Positions 17,080-25,839 of a stretch of DNA of 64,000 bases are shown here, in pieces. This DNA comes from Bacillus sp. 03113 (GTDB taxonomy: Bacteria > Bacillota > Bacilli > Bacillales > Cytobacillaceae), in the NCBI RefSeq assembly GCF_006546985.1, contig NZ_VATK01000019.1:1-64000 (forward strand), given 5' to 3'. The notes under the pieces were generated by a model. The model did not search any database. It was not told the origin of the DNA and worked only from the letters and a program-made list of their open reading frames with translations. The first letter of the stretch is position 1. The number at the start of each line of letters is the position of its first letter. The translations under genes were made by a program, and so were the position numbers.

Positions 17080-17087
17080 ATTAGCGA

Positions 17088-17741
17088 TTAATAGGCACGA
17101 CGATTTTTTTTTACCTTTTTTTGAATTAATTCCTTTGCTACTGGTATTAGAGAGACAATTATAATCAAAATAGAAAAATGAGTAATGTTCTCTTTAATGA
17201 TTGGGATATTTCCAAAGAAATACCCGCCAAAAGTCATTAAGGATACCCAAATAAATCCACCTGCGATATTAAAAATAGCAAATTTTATGAAGTTCATTTT
17301 ACTTACACCTGCAACAAAAGGAGCAAAGGTTCTAACGATGGGAATAAATCTTGCAATAACAATCACAATTGGCCCTTTTTGTTCATAAAACTTTTGTGCT
17401 TTTTGCAAATGTTCTTTATTAATTAGCTTAAATCGTTTGTTTTCAAATACTTTAGGACCTATGTAATGCCCGATCCAATAATTCACTGCATCCCCTAAAA
17501 TAGCGGCAATAAACATCAAGCCTGCTAATAAGAATATATTGATCGATCCTTGTGCCGATAATGTACCTGCAACAAAGAGCAGTGAATCTCCCGGTAGGAA
17601 AGGAGTAATGACTAATCCTGTTTCACAAAAAATAATGACAAATAACAACAGATAAACAAGCGTTCCATATTGCTGGACAATGGCAAACAAATGAACATCT
17701 AAATGTAAAATAAAATCGATAAAACTTTTAATGATTTCCAC
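17088..17741 (-). CDS. DedA family membrane protein
   Basis: 217 residues with about five membrane segments and the DedA/SNARE-associated signature: an ETGLVI-PFLPGDSLLF region near residues 40-58 and GPKVF-EQKGPIVIVIARFIPIVRTFAPFVAG spread over about 115-145. DedA proteins are membrane scramblases/flippases, with members moving undecaprenyl phosphate or phosphatidylethanolamine. The start is GTG after AAAGGGGG. It is a single gene, and substrate cannot be assigned. Confidence 0.9.
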   Translation of the reverse strand: MEIIKSFIDFILHLDVHLFAIVQQYGTLVYLLLFVIIFCETGLVITPFLPGDSLLFVAGTLSAQGSINIFLLAGLMFIAAILGDAVNYWIGHYIGPKVFENKRFKLINKEHLQKAQKFYEQKGPIVIVIARFIPIVRTFAPFVAGVSKMNFIKFAIFNIAGGFIWVSLMTFGGYFFGNIPIIKENITHFSILIIIVSLIPVAKELIQKKVKKNRRAY

Positions 17742-17903
17742 TTTTTAACCCCCTTTTATAGTTTTCAAATCTTTCATAAAGAATATGTAGCCCCATTTTT
17801 TGATCAAGAGCTTGTCCATACCTCACACTTTTTATTATTGTTTTCTATTTAACAGACAACTGTTCCCTTTATTTTGTTCTCTGTAGGTTAGAATGAACAA
17901 ACA

Positions 17904-18662
17904 TCATTTTTGTTTTGATATATCTTCACAGTTAAATCCTTGCTTTTGGAGCATCTTCTCTACCCCAAGATAATAAGGATTCTTATAAAAATTAGCCACC
18001 CGTTTAGACCATGTTAGAGTACTAGTCTCATTTCCAGTTTGATTTCTTTCAAACTGGAAAAAAGATCGATTATATTCTTGAAGCAACTCCTCTTGTTGAG
18101 GATTATACTTTTCATCGTGTAAAACAGCTGCTTGTGGTAGACGAGGCTTTTGAGCAGGCTCCTCTGCCCCATAACCTAAACATAATCCCGAAATTGGAAT
18201 CACATATTTTGGTAGCTCGAGCAGGTCTGTTACATCTAATGAATTTCTTCGTATTCCTCCAATGGGTACTGTTCCTAAACCAAGTGATTCAGCAGCTGCA
18301 ATCGCATAGCTCATTGACAATCCCACATCAGTAGCACCTACTAATAAAGAATCTACTTGATGTAACGCTTCAAGTGTCATTCCTTCCAAATCCCCACATA
18401 ACTTAGCACGATAAAAATCTGCGCAAAAGACAAGAAAAATAGGTGCTTGTCTAATATGATTTTGATTTCCACAAAGCTGAGCAAGTTTATCCTTCCTAAT
18501 GGGATCCTTAATGGAAATAATAGATACTTGCTGCCCATGTATCCACGAAGGTGCTGCTTGAGCTGCTTTAATAATCGTATTGAGGTTCTCTTCTTTTACT
18601 TGCCTATCCAAATATTGACGGTAGGAACGGTGATTCATTAAGCTTTTTACTACTTCATTCAT
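17904..18662 (-). CDS. NfrA-type FMN/NADPH nitroreductase
   Basis: 252 residues. It begins with the flavin-binding HRSYRQY motif (residues 11-17) of the nitroreductase superfamily, with further FMN contacts in QAAPSWIHGQQ and GLGTVPIGGIRRN. The length and long C-terminal arm match Bacillus NfrA-like NADPH oxidoreductases, which reduce nitroaromatics, FMN and disulfides under thiol stress. Cytosolic homodimer expected. Ribosome site GGAGG 12 nt upstream of the ATG. No operon partner. Confidence 0.88.
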   Translation of the reverse strand: MNEVVKSLMNHRSYRQYLDRQVKEENLNTIIKAAQAAPSWIHGQQVSIISIKDPIRKDKLAQLCGNQNHIRQAPIFLVFCADFYRAKLCGDLEGMTLEALHQVDSLLVGATDVGLSMSYAIAAAESLGLGTVPIGGIRRNSLDVTDLLELPKYVIPISGLCLGYGAEEPAQKPRLPQAAVLHDEKYNPQQEELLQEYNRSFFQFERNQTGNETSTLTWSKRVANFYKNPYYLGVEKMLQKQGFNCEDISKQK

Positions 18663-18913
18663 TTAATATTCATCCTCCTATTCATATTCAAATTTACCTT
18701 TTATATTAACAGTTTTCAATTTTTTTGGTAAAAAAAGAAAGAGCCCACTAATGAAATTCGTCGACTTGTTAATGACAATTATATTATTATCATAATAAAT
18801 TTTTACCTAAAGCTGATAGCTTTGAGATAAAATGAATCCCTCCTGTGTGAAAGTATTGGTTTTTTCCTTACTGTCCTCACAAAAGGGATTATATCATGAC
18901 GTTTCAGCATTTT

Positions 18914-19486
18914 TTAAAGATTATAATATGAAATGACAAAGTGCAAAATCGTTAAAGAGGAGGAAGGGTTGATATACTTATGGGGGCGATCTCCTTTAAA
19001 ACGAATGGAGTCATACTCATCTAAATGATAAGTATCGCCATCTACTTCCACTGTCAATTGACCGGACATCACAGTAACAAATTCCATCACCCCTGCCCGG
19101 TGTGCTTCAGAGAGATATTCCGCCCTAGGTTGTAGATATCCCCGATAAAGCTCCATCGAGCCATGGGAATGAAACAAAGGCTCTGCGACTAACACGTCGT
19201 TTGAACTGATCAGTTTCAGCCCATCCCTCTTACGGGCAATAGAGACATCTGATTCAATAGACAATAGTGCGGTTATCGGGATATTGAGACCATTTGCAAT
19301 TTTCCAGATTACGGACAATGTAGGATTGGCTTCTCCACGTTCAATCTTAATTAAAGTTAATTTACTAACCCCGATTTGTTTGGCCAAGGCCTCTACTCCA
19401 ATTCCTTTATTAACCCGGAACTGCCTTAAGTTAGCACCGATACGTTCCCCTATATCTCCTTCTTCCCAAGGTTTTTCAGTTTTCAT
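18914..19486 (-). CDS. XRE-family regulator with C-terminal cupin domain
   Basis: 190 residues from ATG 19486: an N-terminal helix-turn-helix (about 15-70, typical ALAKQIGVSKLTLIKIERGE) and a C-terminal cupin sensor domain (about 105-185). Such regulators bind a small ligand in the cupin barrel. It is divergent from azlCD, and the shared intergenic region carries a long palindrome, so it very probably controls azlCD and itself. The start follows GAAGGTGAATAGT; an upstream GTG at 19519 is possible but less well placed. Confidence 0.88.
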   Translation of the reverse strand: MKTEKPWEEGDIGERIGANLRQFRVNKGIGVEALAKQIGVSKLTLIKIERGEANPTLSVIWKIANGLNIPITALLSIESDVSIARKRDGLKLISSNDVLVAEPLFHSHGSMELYRGYLQPRAEYLSEAHRAGVMEFVTVMSGQLTVEVDGDTYHLDEYDSIRFKGDRPHKYINPSSSLTILHFVISYYNL

Positions 19487-19547
19487 ACTATTCACCTTCG
19501 ATTCAAAAGATTTTCTCACACTTTTCCTTATATTATAATAAACAAAA

Positions 19548-19614
19548 AGTTAATTATAATATACAATTTCATTACTTTTTATATTATAATTAACTATAAG
19601 TTAATTATAATATA
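19548..19614. promoter_or_regulatory. Palindromic operator between the XRE-cupin regulator and azlCD
   Basis: TATATTATAATTAACT (19580-19595) and AGTTAATTATAATATA (19599-19614) form a perfect 35 bp palindrome with a 3 bp centre. A further exact half-site AGTTAATTATAATATA lies at 19548-19563, and a partial one (TATATTATAATAAAC) at 19529-19543. All sit in the gap between divergent genes and contain TATAAT-like hexamers, so binding would overlap the promoters. The binding protein is inferred to be the adjacent regulator. Confidence 0.75.
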
Positions 19615-19739
19615 CCACTCAGCGTATCTCACACCACACGGATTATTTTTTTACTTTCAATTAAGAGGGGTGCTTTCGGTGTGTTTGTATTGTTTGAGCA
19701 GTTAGTTTATTACTAAATAAAGTAAGGGGTTGTTTTAGG

Positions 19740-20429
19740 GTGGAAGAAAAAAAAACAACGATAAAAACTGGTTTTATGGAAGCTTTGCCACTAGCAATCG
19801 CCATTGCGGCATATGGATTATCTTATGGAGTACTAGCAACTCAAGCCAATTTTAGTTTACTGGGTTCTTTAACATTATCCATGCTAGTGTTCTCTGGGTC
19901 TCTACAAATGGTAGCCGTCGCAATGTTAACAGGGGGCGCAAGTCTAGCAACTGTGCTTTTCACATCAGTTTTGTTAAATTTGCGCAATTTGCTATACGGA
20001 GCTGCCCTTGCCGAAGGTCTTGCCCCAGCTAAGAAATGGAGATGGCTGTTATCTTTTGGAGTATCAGATGAACCTTTTGTTTTGGGTAGTTCAAGATTTA
20101 AAAAGTATGGACCAGATCCTCTTTATTTTGGGATCGTTGTTGGTACTTTTTATATCGCTTGGGTTATCTCTTCACTCATTGGAGCGTTAATTGGAAACCA
20201 AATTGATCCGCAAAAATGGGGTTTAGACTTAGCATTTCCAATTACATTTGTAGCTCTTCTAATCCCTAGTCTTAAAGAAAAACCATTAATTGCAACAGCG
20301 CTCGCTGCTGCAGTTATAGCAATTGTGCTCGAATATTTCATGCCAGGCAACGAATTTACGATCATTATTACTGGTATTTTAGCACCGCTTGTAGGTCTTT
20401 ATTTAAAGAGGAGGTCCCAAAATGCTTAA
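19740..20429 (+). CDS. azlC: AzlC-type branched-chain amino acid exporter, large subunit
   Basis: 229 residues with the AzlC fold: about six membrane helices, the early AAYGLSYGVLA motif and the LLNLRNLLYG motif near residue 85. With AzlD it forms a membrane exporter for branched-chain amino acids, shown by azaleucine resistance in Bacillus subtilis. The start is GTG with an AAGGGG site. It overlaps azlD by 8 bp. In Bacillus subtilis azlCD is governed by the Lrp-like AzlB; here the divergent regulator is an XRE-cupin protein instead. Confidence 0.92.
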   Translation: MEEKKTTIKTGFMEALPLAIAIAAYGLSYGVLATQANFSLLGSLTLSMLVFSGSLQMVAVAMLTGGASLATVLFTSVLLNLRNLLYGAALAEGLAPAKKWRWLLSFGVSDEPFVLGSSRFKKYGPDPLYFGIVVGTFYIAWVISSLIGALIGNQIDPQKWGLDLAFPITFVALLIPSLKEKPLIATALAAAVIAIVLEYFMPGNEFTIIITGILAPLVGLYLKRRSQNA

Positions 20430-20739
20430 TCAATGGATTCTAATCGGATTACTTTCCGTTTCAACATATGTATCACGCATCATCGGCGTCGAAATAATGG
20501 CCGGACGAGAGATGAACCCTACCTTGCGATTATATTTTAATTACGTGCCAATTGGAATTATATCTGCACTTATCATCAAACAAATATTAGTTCCCTCTGA
20601 TGGGCAACTAGTTATATCAATTCCAGTCCTTATAGGCTGCCTTTCCACAGCAATCTCCATTAAGATCATAAACATGTTTCTTCCTTCTGTTATAATTGGA
20701 GCAATGATTGGATTGTTAACTCGATATTTTTTAAGCTAA
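20422..20739 (+). CDS. azlD: AzlD-type branched-chain amino acid exporter, small subunit
   Basis: 105 residues with four hydrophobic segments, the usual AzlD size. Partner of AzlC and translationally coupled to it (8 bp overlap, GGAGG inside the azlC end). The YVSRIIG motif near residue 16 is typical. Confidence 0.9.
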   Translation: MLNQWILIGLLSVSTYVSRIIGVEIMAGREMNPTLRLYFNYVPIGIISALIIKQILVPSDGQLVISIPVLIGCLSTAISIKIINMFLPSVIIGAMIGLLTRYFLS

Positions 20740-20850
20740 GTTTTTTATCCATAATAAAACACTCCTATTTCTAGGAATGTAGTATAGAATGAAACTTTAA
20801 TAATAACAATTAACAAATCTAATGCCATATTCATATCTGGAAATAAATCG

Positions 20851-21423
20851 CTAACAGGTTAAAAGAGTGAATGGATCTCGTTTCTCTGAACCAGTATGAG
20901 ATAGATAATATACCAGCTTTCCATTGTATTCTAACTGTAGAGAGGGTAGTTCTTTTAAATCATTAGGTGTGACTAGTGAAAGAGGTTTTTGATAGGGAGT
21001 GTTTATTCCACACTCATCAAGAATCGTTGCCACAAAATGCGAGCAAAAAAAAGCATTCTTTCGATCCATTCTTTTATTAAAAACAACAGCAAAAACTCCG
21101 AGAAAATTATATTTGTATAGCTGCTTTTGAGCCTCCATTTTTTTAATTTTTTCGAGCATTGTGTTATATTGGGCTTCTGATATGGAACAGCTGTAAATGG
21201 CGCAAGATGCTTTTTTAAATAGATCACCTTGTATATTTTCTTTCACAAATCCAGCTATAAATGGGTTTCCTGATTTTTTCCTGCCAAAGCTGTATACATG
21301 CAACAATTGTTGATCAAATGCAATAGACGCATGATTTAGTGGTTTTCTTGTATAAAGTTTAATCAATCTTGAAAAAATAGTCCCAGTATCTGTTAGAAGT
21401 ATGTAGACTTTCTGCTCCTTCAA
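20851..21423 (-). CDS. Permuted papain-like (YiiX/NlpC-P60 superfamily) protein
   Basis: 190 residues with no clear signal peptide. LNHASIAFD (about 29-37) supplies the conserved His, and FFCSHFVATIL (about 125-135) the Cys, in the order His then Cys seen in circularly permuted NlpC/P60-like amidases such as YiiX. These enzymes cut amide or ester bonds in peptides or lipids; the substrate is unknown. The start is TTG with a GGAGGCGAGGAT ribosome site. Single gene. Confidence 0.75.
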   Translation of the reverse strand: MKEQKVYILLTDTGTIFSRLIKLYTRKPLNHASIAFDQQLLHVYSFGRKKSGNPFIAGFVKENIQGDLFKKASCAIYSCSISEAQYNTMLEKIKKMEAQKQLYKYNFLGVFAVVFNKRMDRKNAFFCSHFVATILDECGINTPYQKPLSLVTPNDLKELPSLQLEYNGKLVYYLSHTGSEKRDPFTLLTC

Positions 21424-22017
21424 ATCCTCGCCTCCAAAAATAGATGATAATAAGTAAGGATGAATGGCTTTTCACTCTCTCCCATAATTAACTTTACTCT
21501 TTGAAAGTCATGTTAGATAGCTGCCCTAAGTCAGGCTTTTCAATCAAAAGTCATAACAAAGCAACAATTATAATTTTGTGAATACAAGGATCGATCCTGA
21601 GAAAGTATACATCTATACATCTATTACTCCATCACATTGATCTGAATAATACTGTTTATTTTGACAAAGTTTCTATTATTGCTTCTATCTTTCATTCTTA
21701 ATCCCCTTTTAATTGGATCCATATAATCAACAAGTCCAGTCATTTTTTGTTCAAACCCTTCTGCTATACGAACAAAGATTCTTTATAAGGTAAATTTTTT
21801 TAAAAATAAAAGATGAAAATCTATAAAGAACTTTTCACATCCTCTTCGTGCATAAAAATATTCTGATAATTGGTCTAAAGTATGAAAAAAGGGACTATAC
21901 TCCTACTTACAAACCATTCATTTTTGCTATAAAATGAGAATGGAGTGAAATTATGAAAATGCATTCACAATCTTAATAGGTTTGTTGGAGATAACCGCGA
22001 AAGTGAGGTAATCGCAT
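21424..22017. other. Intergenic region, possible 39-codon fragment
   Basis: Nearly 600 bp lies between divergent genes. On the minus strand, about 21750-21631, a short frame reads MTGLVDYMDPIKRGLRMKDR and then stops at VME; it has no ribosome site and may be a gene tail left by deletion. Nothing else recognisable is present apart from AT-rich promoter-like sequence. Confidence 0.35.
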
Positions 22018-22908
22018 GTGGGCATCATTGATGAAGGAACATACATAGAAACAGTCCACATAAATGGGCTTCAAATCTCTTTAGTTGCATCAGGAGACGG
22101 TACTGAAGTCATACACCATAAAATGCAGCGTGGATCACATTGGGCTTTAAGACCAGAAGAAGGATGGAGTGCATTAGAATACTTGTATATCCTTTCTGGT
22201 GAACTTGAACTACAAACTAGTGAATGTCCAAAAGTATTACGGGCTGGAGATTCTTTTTATGGCCATCCTATTCAAGAGCACTATGTTTTTCATTGTCATA
22301 CTGAAACGGAATTTCTATACGTATCTTCTCAGCCTGTTTTTCATTATTATAGTAAAATTACTAAAGAAAAAATGGATTTAGCTATTGCGATTGAGGAAAA
22401 GGATGGGTATACCGTTGATCATTGTAAAAGAATCAAAGAAATTTCGATGAAAATTGGAAAGGCTTTAGGTTTGAAACCGAAGCAGATAATCCTTTTAAAT
22501 ATTGCTTCTTTTCTACATGATATAGGCAAAGTAAAGGTACCTTTATCTATTCTCCAAAAGCCAGGAAAGCTTACGTATGAGGAATGGGAAATCATGAAGC
22601 TCCACACGACTTATGGAAGAGAAATATTAGAAGAATCAGGTCATTCAACCTTAATTGAAGTGGGGAAAATAGTCGAACAGCATCATGAAAGATTTGATGG
22701 AAATGGCTATCCTAAAGGGTTAAAAGGCGATGAGATTTCGATTGAAGCCGCCATTATTTCAGTTGCCGATTCCTACGATGCGATGACCACAGACCGAGTC
22801 TATCAAAAAGGGAGAACAAAAGAGGAAGCGTTGGAAGAGATTTTGAAAAATCGAGGTACAATGTATCATCCAGACATTGTTGATATATTTTTAGCTTTAG
22901 ATAAATAA
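22018..22908 (+). CDS. Cupin-HD-GYP fusion protein
   Basis: 296 residues. The N-terminal part (about 1-115) has a cupin barrel look (EDGWSALEYLYILSGELEL-like segment, then RAGDSFYGHP). The C-terminal part (about 120-296) is an HD-GYP domain with HDIGK near residue 167 and the HHERFDGNGYP signature near 222. HD-GYP proteins hydrolyse cyclic dinucleotides, mainly c-di-GMP, and the complete motif suggests activity. A cupin sensor fused to HD-GYP implies ligand-controlled turnover. The start is GTG after GTGAGGTAAT. Confidence 0.87.
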   Translation: MGIIDEGTYIETVHINGLQISLVASGDGTEVIHHKMQRGSHWALRPEEGWSALEYLYILSGELELQTSECPKVLRAGDSFYGHPIQEHYVFHCHTETEFLYVSSQPVFHYYSKITKEKMDLAIAIEEKDGYTVDHCKRIKEISMKIGKALGLKPKQIILLNIASFLHDIGKVKVPLSILQKPGKLTYEEWEIMKLHTTYGREILEESGHSTLIEVGKIVEQHHERFDGNGYPKGLKGDEISIEAAIISVADSYDAMTTDRVYQKGRTKEEALEEILKNRGTMYHPDIVDIFLALDK

Positions 22909-22933
22909 CTATTATCGTAGAGGAGAGAATAAC

Positions 22934-23254
22934 TTGAAAAAAATTGGATTTTTACTTATGGTTTTACTGTTAATTGCTGTTTTTAATGTAAAGCCAGCAT
23001 CTGCAGCGTATTTATCAGAAAAAGATCAATACATTGAGGTATCTTACGATCAAGCACGATATGCAGCCGATCTAATGGGTTTGAAAAATATTCCTTTAGG
23101 GGAAGAAACAGCTCGTCTATCATTTGAAAAGCAAGAAGCATTCATTGCTAAGCTTGAAAAAATTCTTGGAAAAGAAATTGATCATTACTACATATGGCTA
23201 GTCGTTGATGGAGAAGTCGTTTTAGGAATTGATCCACCTGAGACTTTATATTAA
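22934..23254 (+). CDS. Small secreted protein of unknown function
   Basis: 106 residues. Signal peptide with hydrophobic core and predicted cleavage after ASA-A (about residue 24). The mature part of about 80 residues is acidic and has no motif I recognise. It starts with TTG 25 bp after the HD-GYP gene, with a GAGGAGAG site, so both may be one operon. It ends at a strong terminator. Confidence 0.7.
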   Translation: MKKIGFLLMVLLLIAVFNVKPASAAYLSEKDQYIEVSYDQARYAADLMGLKNIPLGEETARLSFEKQEAFIAKLEKILGKEIDHYYIWLVVDGEVVLGIDPPETLY

Positions 23255-23272
23255 TTAATCAATTAAATACTA

Positions 23273-23310
23273 AGAAAAAATCTACTCACATCCTTGAGTA
23301 GATTTTTTCT
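23273..23310. terminator. Bidirectional terminator
   Basis: AGAAAAAATCTACTCA (23273-23288) pairs with its exact complement (23295-23310), with A and T runs on both flanks. It serves the converging genes on each side. Confidence 0.88.
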
Positions 23311-23326
23311 ATCTATCATTTCTAGA

Positions 23327-23896
23327 TTAATACCCTAACACACTAGTCACAAGTGAAAGTATTAACAAAATAGTCATAAGTCCGCTTACTGCAAAAGCAT
23401 GTTTTCTTTGCTTCCCTTTAGCTTTCGGAACAAGAGAACGATAATACAGGAAAGAGCCAATAATGACGAGAGCCAGCTCAACGACCATACTGACAATTGG
23501 AAATTTCCATAAGCCTAGCCCAAGTAGTGGCAAATCCCCGAGAGCACCAGGAAGGATGGCCATATCTGCTCGATGTACGATAAGATCAAGAAGCCAATGA
23601 CTGAATACGACCGAGGAAATGACAGTGCCTCCCCGTTTTCCCCAGAAGCGCCAAGCTAATAAGCCTGCAATGATCGAAATGACTAGTGCGCTTATTAAAG
23701 AGTGAGTATAATGAGCGTGAATGATTACCCTACCATATCCGCCACCTTCCACAGGCTCTAAGCCTTCAACACCAGAAATGAGCAATGGGACAAACACAAC
23801 ATCTAATAATTGAGTACTTAACATAAGAGCCCATAAAGGAACCTCCGGTGTTTTCGATTTTACTGCAGCTGCGACACCAAAATGACCTGCAAACAT
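23327..23896 (-). CDS. DUF457/YdjM-like membrane protein
   Basis: 189 residues with about five membrane helices. The start MFAGHFGVAAAVKS and internal histidines (HAHYTHSL near 79-86, VFSHWLLDLIVHR near 103-115) fit the YdjM-like, metal-dependent-hydrolase-like membrane family (DUF457). Third gene of an operon with a TetR regulator and a 29-codon gene; the start codon is 1 bp past the small gene. Function unknown. Confidence 0.78.
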   Translation of the reverse strand: MFAGHFGVAAAVKSKTPEVPLWALMLSTQLLDVVFVPLLISGVEGLEPVEGGGYGRVIIHAHYTHSLISALVISIIAGLLAWRFWGKRGGTVISSVVFSHWLLDLIVHRADMAILPGALGDLPLLGLGLWKFPIVSMVVELALVIIGSFLYYRSLVPKAKGKQRKHAFAVSGLMTILLILSLVTSVLGY

Positions 23897-23897
23897 A

Positions 23898-23987
23898 TTA
23901 CTTCATCTCCTTTTCATTAGTACGAATTTTGCCATCAAAAATTCCACAAACCACAGTAAATAGAAGCACGAATACGATAAAACTCAT
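23898..23987 (-). CDS. Small membrane peptide, 29 residues
   Basis: ATG at 23987 follows GGAGTGATAAAAA, a good ribosome site. The peptide starts MSFIVFVLLFTVVCGIFDGK and ends with a charged tail (KIRTNEKEMK). It is one hydrophobic helix plus a charged end, typical of small membrane proteins. It fills the gap between the TetR gene and the DUF457 gene with 14 bp and 1 bp spacing, and its last codons contain the GGAG ribosome site of the next gene. No known family recognised. Confidence 0.65.
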   Translation of the reverse strand: MSFIVFVLLFTVVCGIFDGKIRTNEKEMK

Positions 23988-24001
23988 TTTTTATCACTCC
24001 A

Positions 24002-24598
24002 TTATTTGTTATGATTTTCTATCTTTTGCGACTTCATTTTATGAATGCCAGCAAGAAAGGTATCAATAAGTAAACGAATACTTACATCAAGATCAAGCGG
24101 TATTCCAAAACCTTTCTTTTGTTCAAGAGAAGCAAATCCATGCAAAATGCTGCGAAGCCCTCTTGCTGCATGAACAGATTCTTCATCCTCAAGTTCATAC
24201 GCATTTAGTACACGAATAACGAGATCAACAATTTTTGGACCAATACTTTGAAACTCTGTACTACTTAAATCTGTATTTGCCCAAAGAGTTGCTTCATATA
24301 AACCTGGATGTACTCGAGCAAAATTAATATACGCTTTACTCATAGCATGGACGGCATCATCTTTTGAGCGCCCAATCGCCGCATGTGATAACACTTTATA
24401 CAATTCTTCTAATCCATAAATTGCGAGCGCCTTTTGAAGACCTTGCAATCCATCTACATGATTGTATAAAGAGGGCGGACGAATTTTTAATTTTTTCGCT
24501 AGTGTTGCTAAAGTTAAAGAATATACTCCATCTGTGTCAACAATTTCTGTTGCTGCTGCTAAAATAGTATTTAAATCCAGTCCTGCTCTTGGTGACAT
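24002..24598 (-). CDS. TetR/AcrR regulator with WHG-type ligand domain
   Basis: 198 residues from ATG 24598. N-terminal TetR helix-turn-helix (about 10-55; LATLAKKLKIRPPSLYNHV) and a C-terminal TetR_C/WHG-like domain. This start is 7 nt from GGAGG, while ATG 24604 is too close. It lies between the hydrolase gene upstream and two membrane protein genes downstream, all on one strand. Two palindromes ahead of the hydrolase gene are its likely operators, which would make the operon self-regulated. Confidence 0.88.
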   Translation of the reverse strand: MSPRAGLDLNTILAAATEIVDTDGVYSLTLATLAKKLKIRPPSLYNHVDGLQGLQKALAIYGLEELYKVLSHAAIGRSKDDAVHAMSKAYINFARVHPGLYEATLWANTDLSSTEFQSIGPKIVDLVIRVLNAYELEDEESVHAARGLRSILHGFASLEQKKGFGIPLDLDVSIRLLIDTFLAGIHKMKSQKIENHNK

Positions 24599-24617
24599 AT
24601 TCATTCCTCCATCTTGT

Positions 24618-25331
24618 TTAACTTATTGACTTCTCAAGCTTATGAATCGCGTGTTCAATTATATTCACAGGCTGCTTAATCATTTTTCCATGTCCAACGG
24701 CAAGAAGAGATGGTTTTTGATTTATTATCTTCTTTGCACTTTTTAGTGCCTCTTCCTTACTCCAAGTTGCCATGGCAGGAAACGGAAACAGTATTTGCAT
24801 TTGACCAGAAACGGCAACTCCTCCATGAGTTTGAAAAGCATCTCCAGCAATAATTGCATTTGTTCTTTCATCAATGAAAGACATCGAGCCTGGTGTATGA
24901 CCTGGTGTATTAATCGCTCTAAGCGAGCCAATTCGATCCCCCTCATGAAGTAACACATCCGGTCGGGTCTTTACCGTTTCAGGCTTAGGAACTCCGCCTT
25001 TTATAGGTGTTTTGATTTCATTTTCATCCAATGACTGATCTCCTCTTAACAAACGTTCATCTCTTTTGGAAATATAAACTTTTGCGTCAGGAAGCATATC
25101 TTTTAGTTTATCCAATGAACCAATATGATCTCCATGTGCATGTGTCAAAACAATTCGTGTTAGAGGCTTTCCGATTTTTTGAGCTGTCTCTAAGATGCTC
25201 TTATAGCTATTCGGCAGAGCAGCATCAACTAATGTTAGCTCGGTTTCTTCTTCAACCATGTAGCAATTAACTGGGAAAAGTGTCGGGTAAAAGTTTAATT
25301 GATAAATAAAATCTTCTTTTGCAACTTTCAT
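24618..25331 (-). CDS. MBL-fold metallo-hydrolase
   Basis: 237 residues. It carries the metallo-beta-lactamase metal motif THAHGDHIG (about 69-77), then a further His in INTPGHTPGS, a metal-bridging Asp in IIAGDAF, and a C-terminal GHG. So the dinuclear zinc site appears intact. Similar Bacillus proteins include YflN-like hydrolases; the substrate is unknown. First gene of the operon. The start ATG at 25331 is preferred because GGGAGG lies 7 nt upstream; the frame begins at 25352. Confidence 0.88.
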   Translation of the reverse strand: MKVAKEDFIYQLNFYPTLFPVNCYMVEEETELTLVDAALPNSYKSILETAQKIGKPLTRIVLTHAHGDHIGSLDKLKDMLPDAKVYISKRDERLLRGDQSLDENEIKTPIKGGVPKPETVKTRPDVLLHEGDRIGSLRAINTPGHTPGSMSFIDERTNAIIAGDAFQTHGGVAVSGQMQILFPFPAMATWSKEEALKSAKKIINQKPSLLAVGHGKMIKQPVNIIEHAIHKLEKSIS

Positions 25332-25353
25332 TTTTTTACCTCCCTTATTCATT

Positions 25354-25402
25354 AAACTAATTATGTTAGTTTTATTCTAACTAATGTCATTAGTTTTCAC
25401 AA
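25354..25402 (-). promoter_or_regulatory. Promoter with twin TetR-type operators
   Basis: Minus strand TTGTGA (25402-25397), 17 bp spacer, TAGAAT (25379-25374). AACTAATGTCATTAGTT (25379-25395), a perfect palindrome, lies between the -35 and -10 boxes. A second one, AAACTAA-5-TTAGTTT (25354-25372), lies just downstream. Both share the core ACTAA/TTAGT. Such placement gives repression by blocking RNA polymerase; the adjacent TetR protein is the probable binder. Confidence 0.75.
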
Positions 25403-25587
25403 GTATATTTTTTATAAATATTTTTTAATCACTGCTCCAAAGTGAAAAAGTACCTATATTAAAGACTGGACCTTTCAAACCAATTGACATTTCCTTCAAA
25501 TAAGCATAATATATTAATAAATGAAAAAGTTGGTCTAACGCAACATTAATCCCTTTATTCAAATATATTGTATAGGAGGAAATTAAA

Positions 25588-25839
25588 GTGCTACCATCAA
25601 AACTCCTTCCCTTGTCTAAAGCTAAGACTGGGGATTCATTTAAAATTTCACAGATAAAAGTTGATGGAACGTTGCGTCGAAGACTGCTCGATTTAGGTTT
25701 TGTGCCTAATGCCATAATTCATGTTTTACAAAAAAGTCCACTAGGTGATCCAACAGCCTATCGTGTTAGCCAAACAACGATTGCCTTAAGAAAAGAAGAA
25801 TCGTCGAACATTTTTGGGGAGCTGATGAGTCATGAATAA
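25588..25839 (+). CDS. feoA: FeoA-type ferrous iron transport accessory protein
   Basis: 83 residues with the SH3-like FeoA fold (LPLSKAKTGDSFKI... RRRLLDLGFVPNA). FeoA binds and assists FeoB. The start is GTG after AGGAGGAAATTAAA. It overlaps the following GTPase gene by 8 bp, marking an feoAB operon. No Fur box was confidently identified upstream. Confidence 0.9.
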   Translation: MLPSKLLPLSKAKTGDSFKISQIKVDGTLRRRLLDLGFVPNAIIHVLQKSPLGDPTAYRVSQTTIALRKEESSNIFGELMSHE

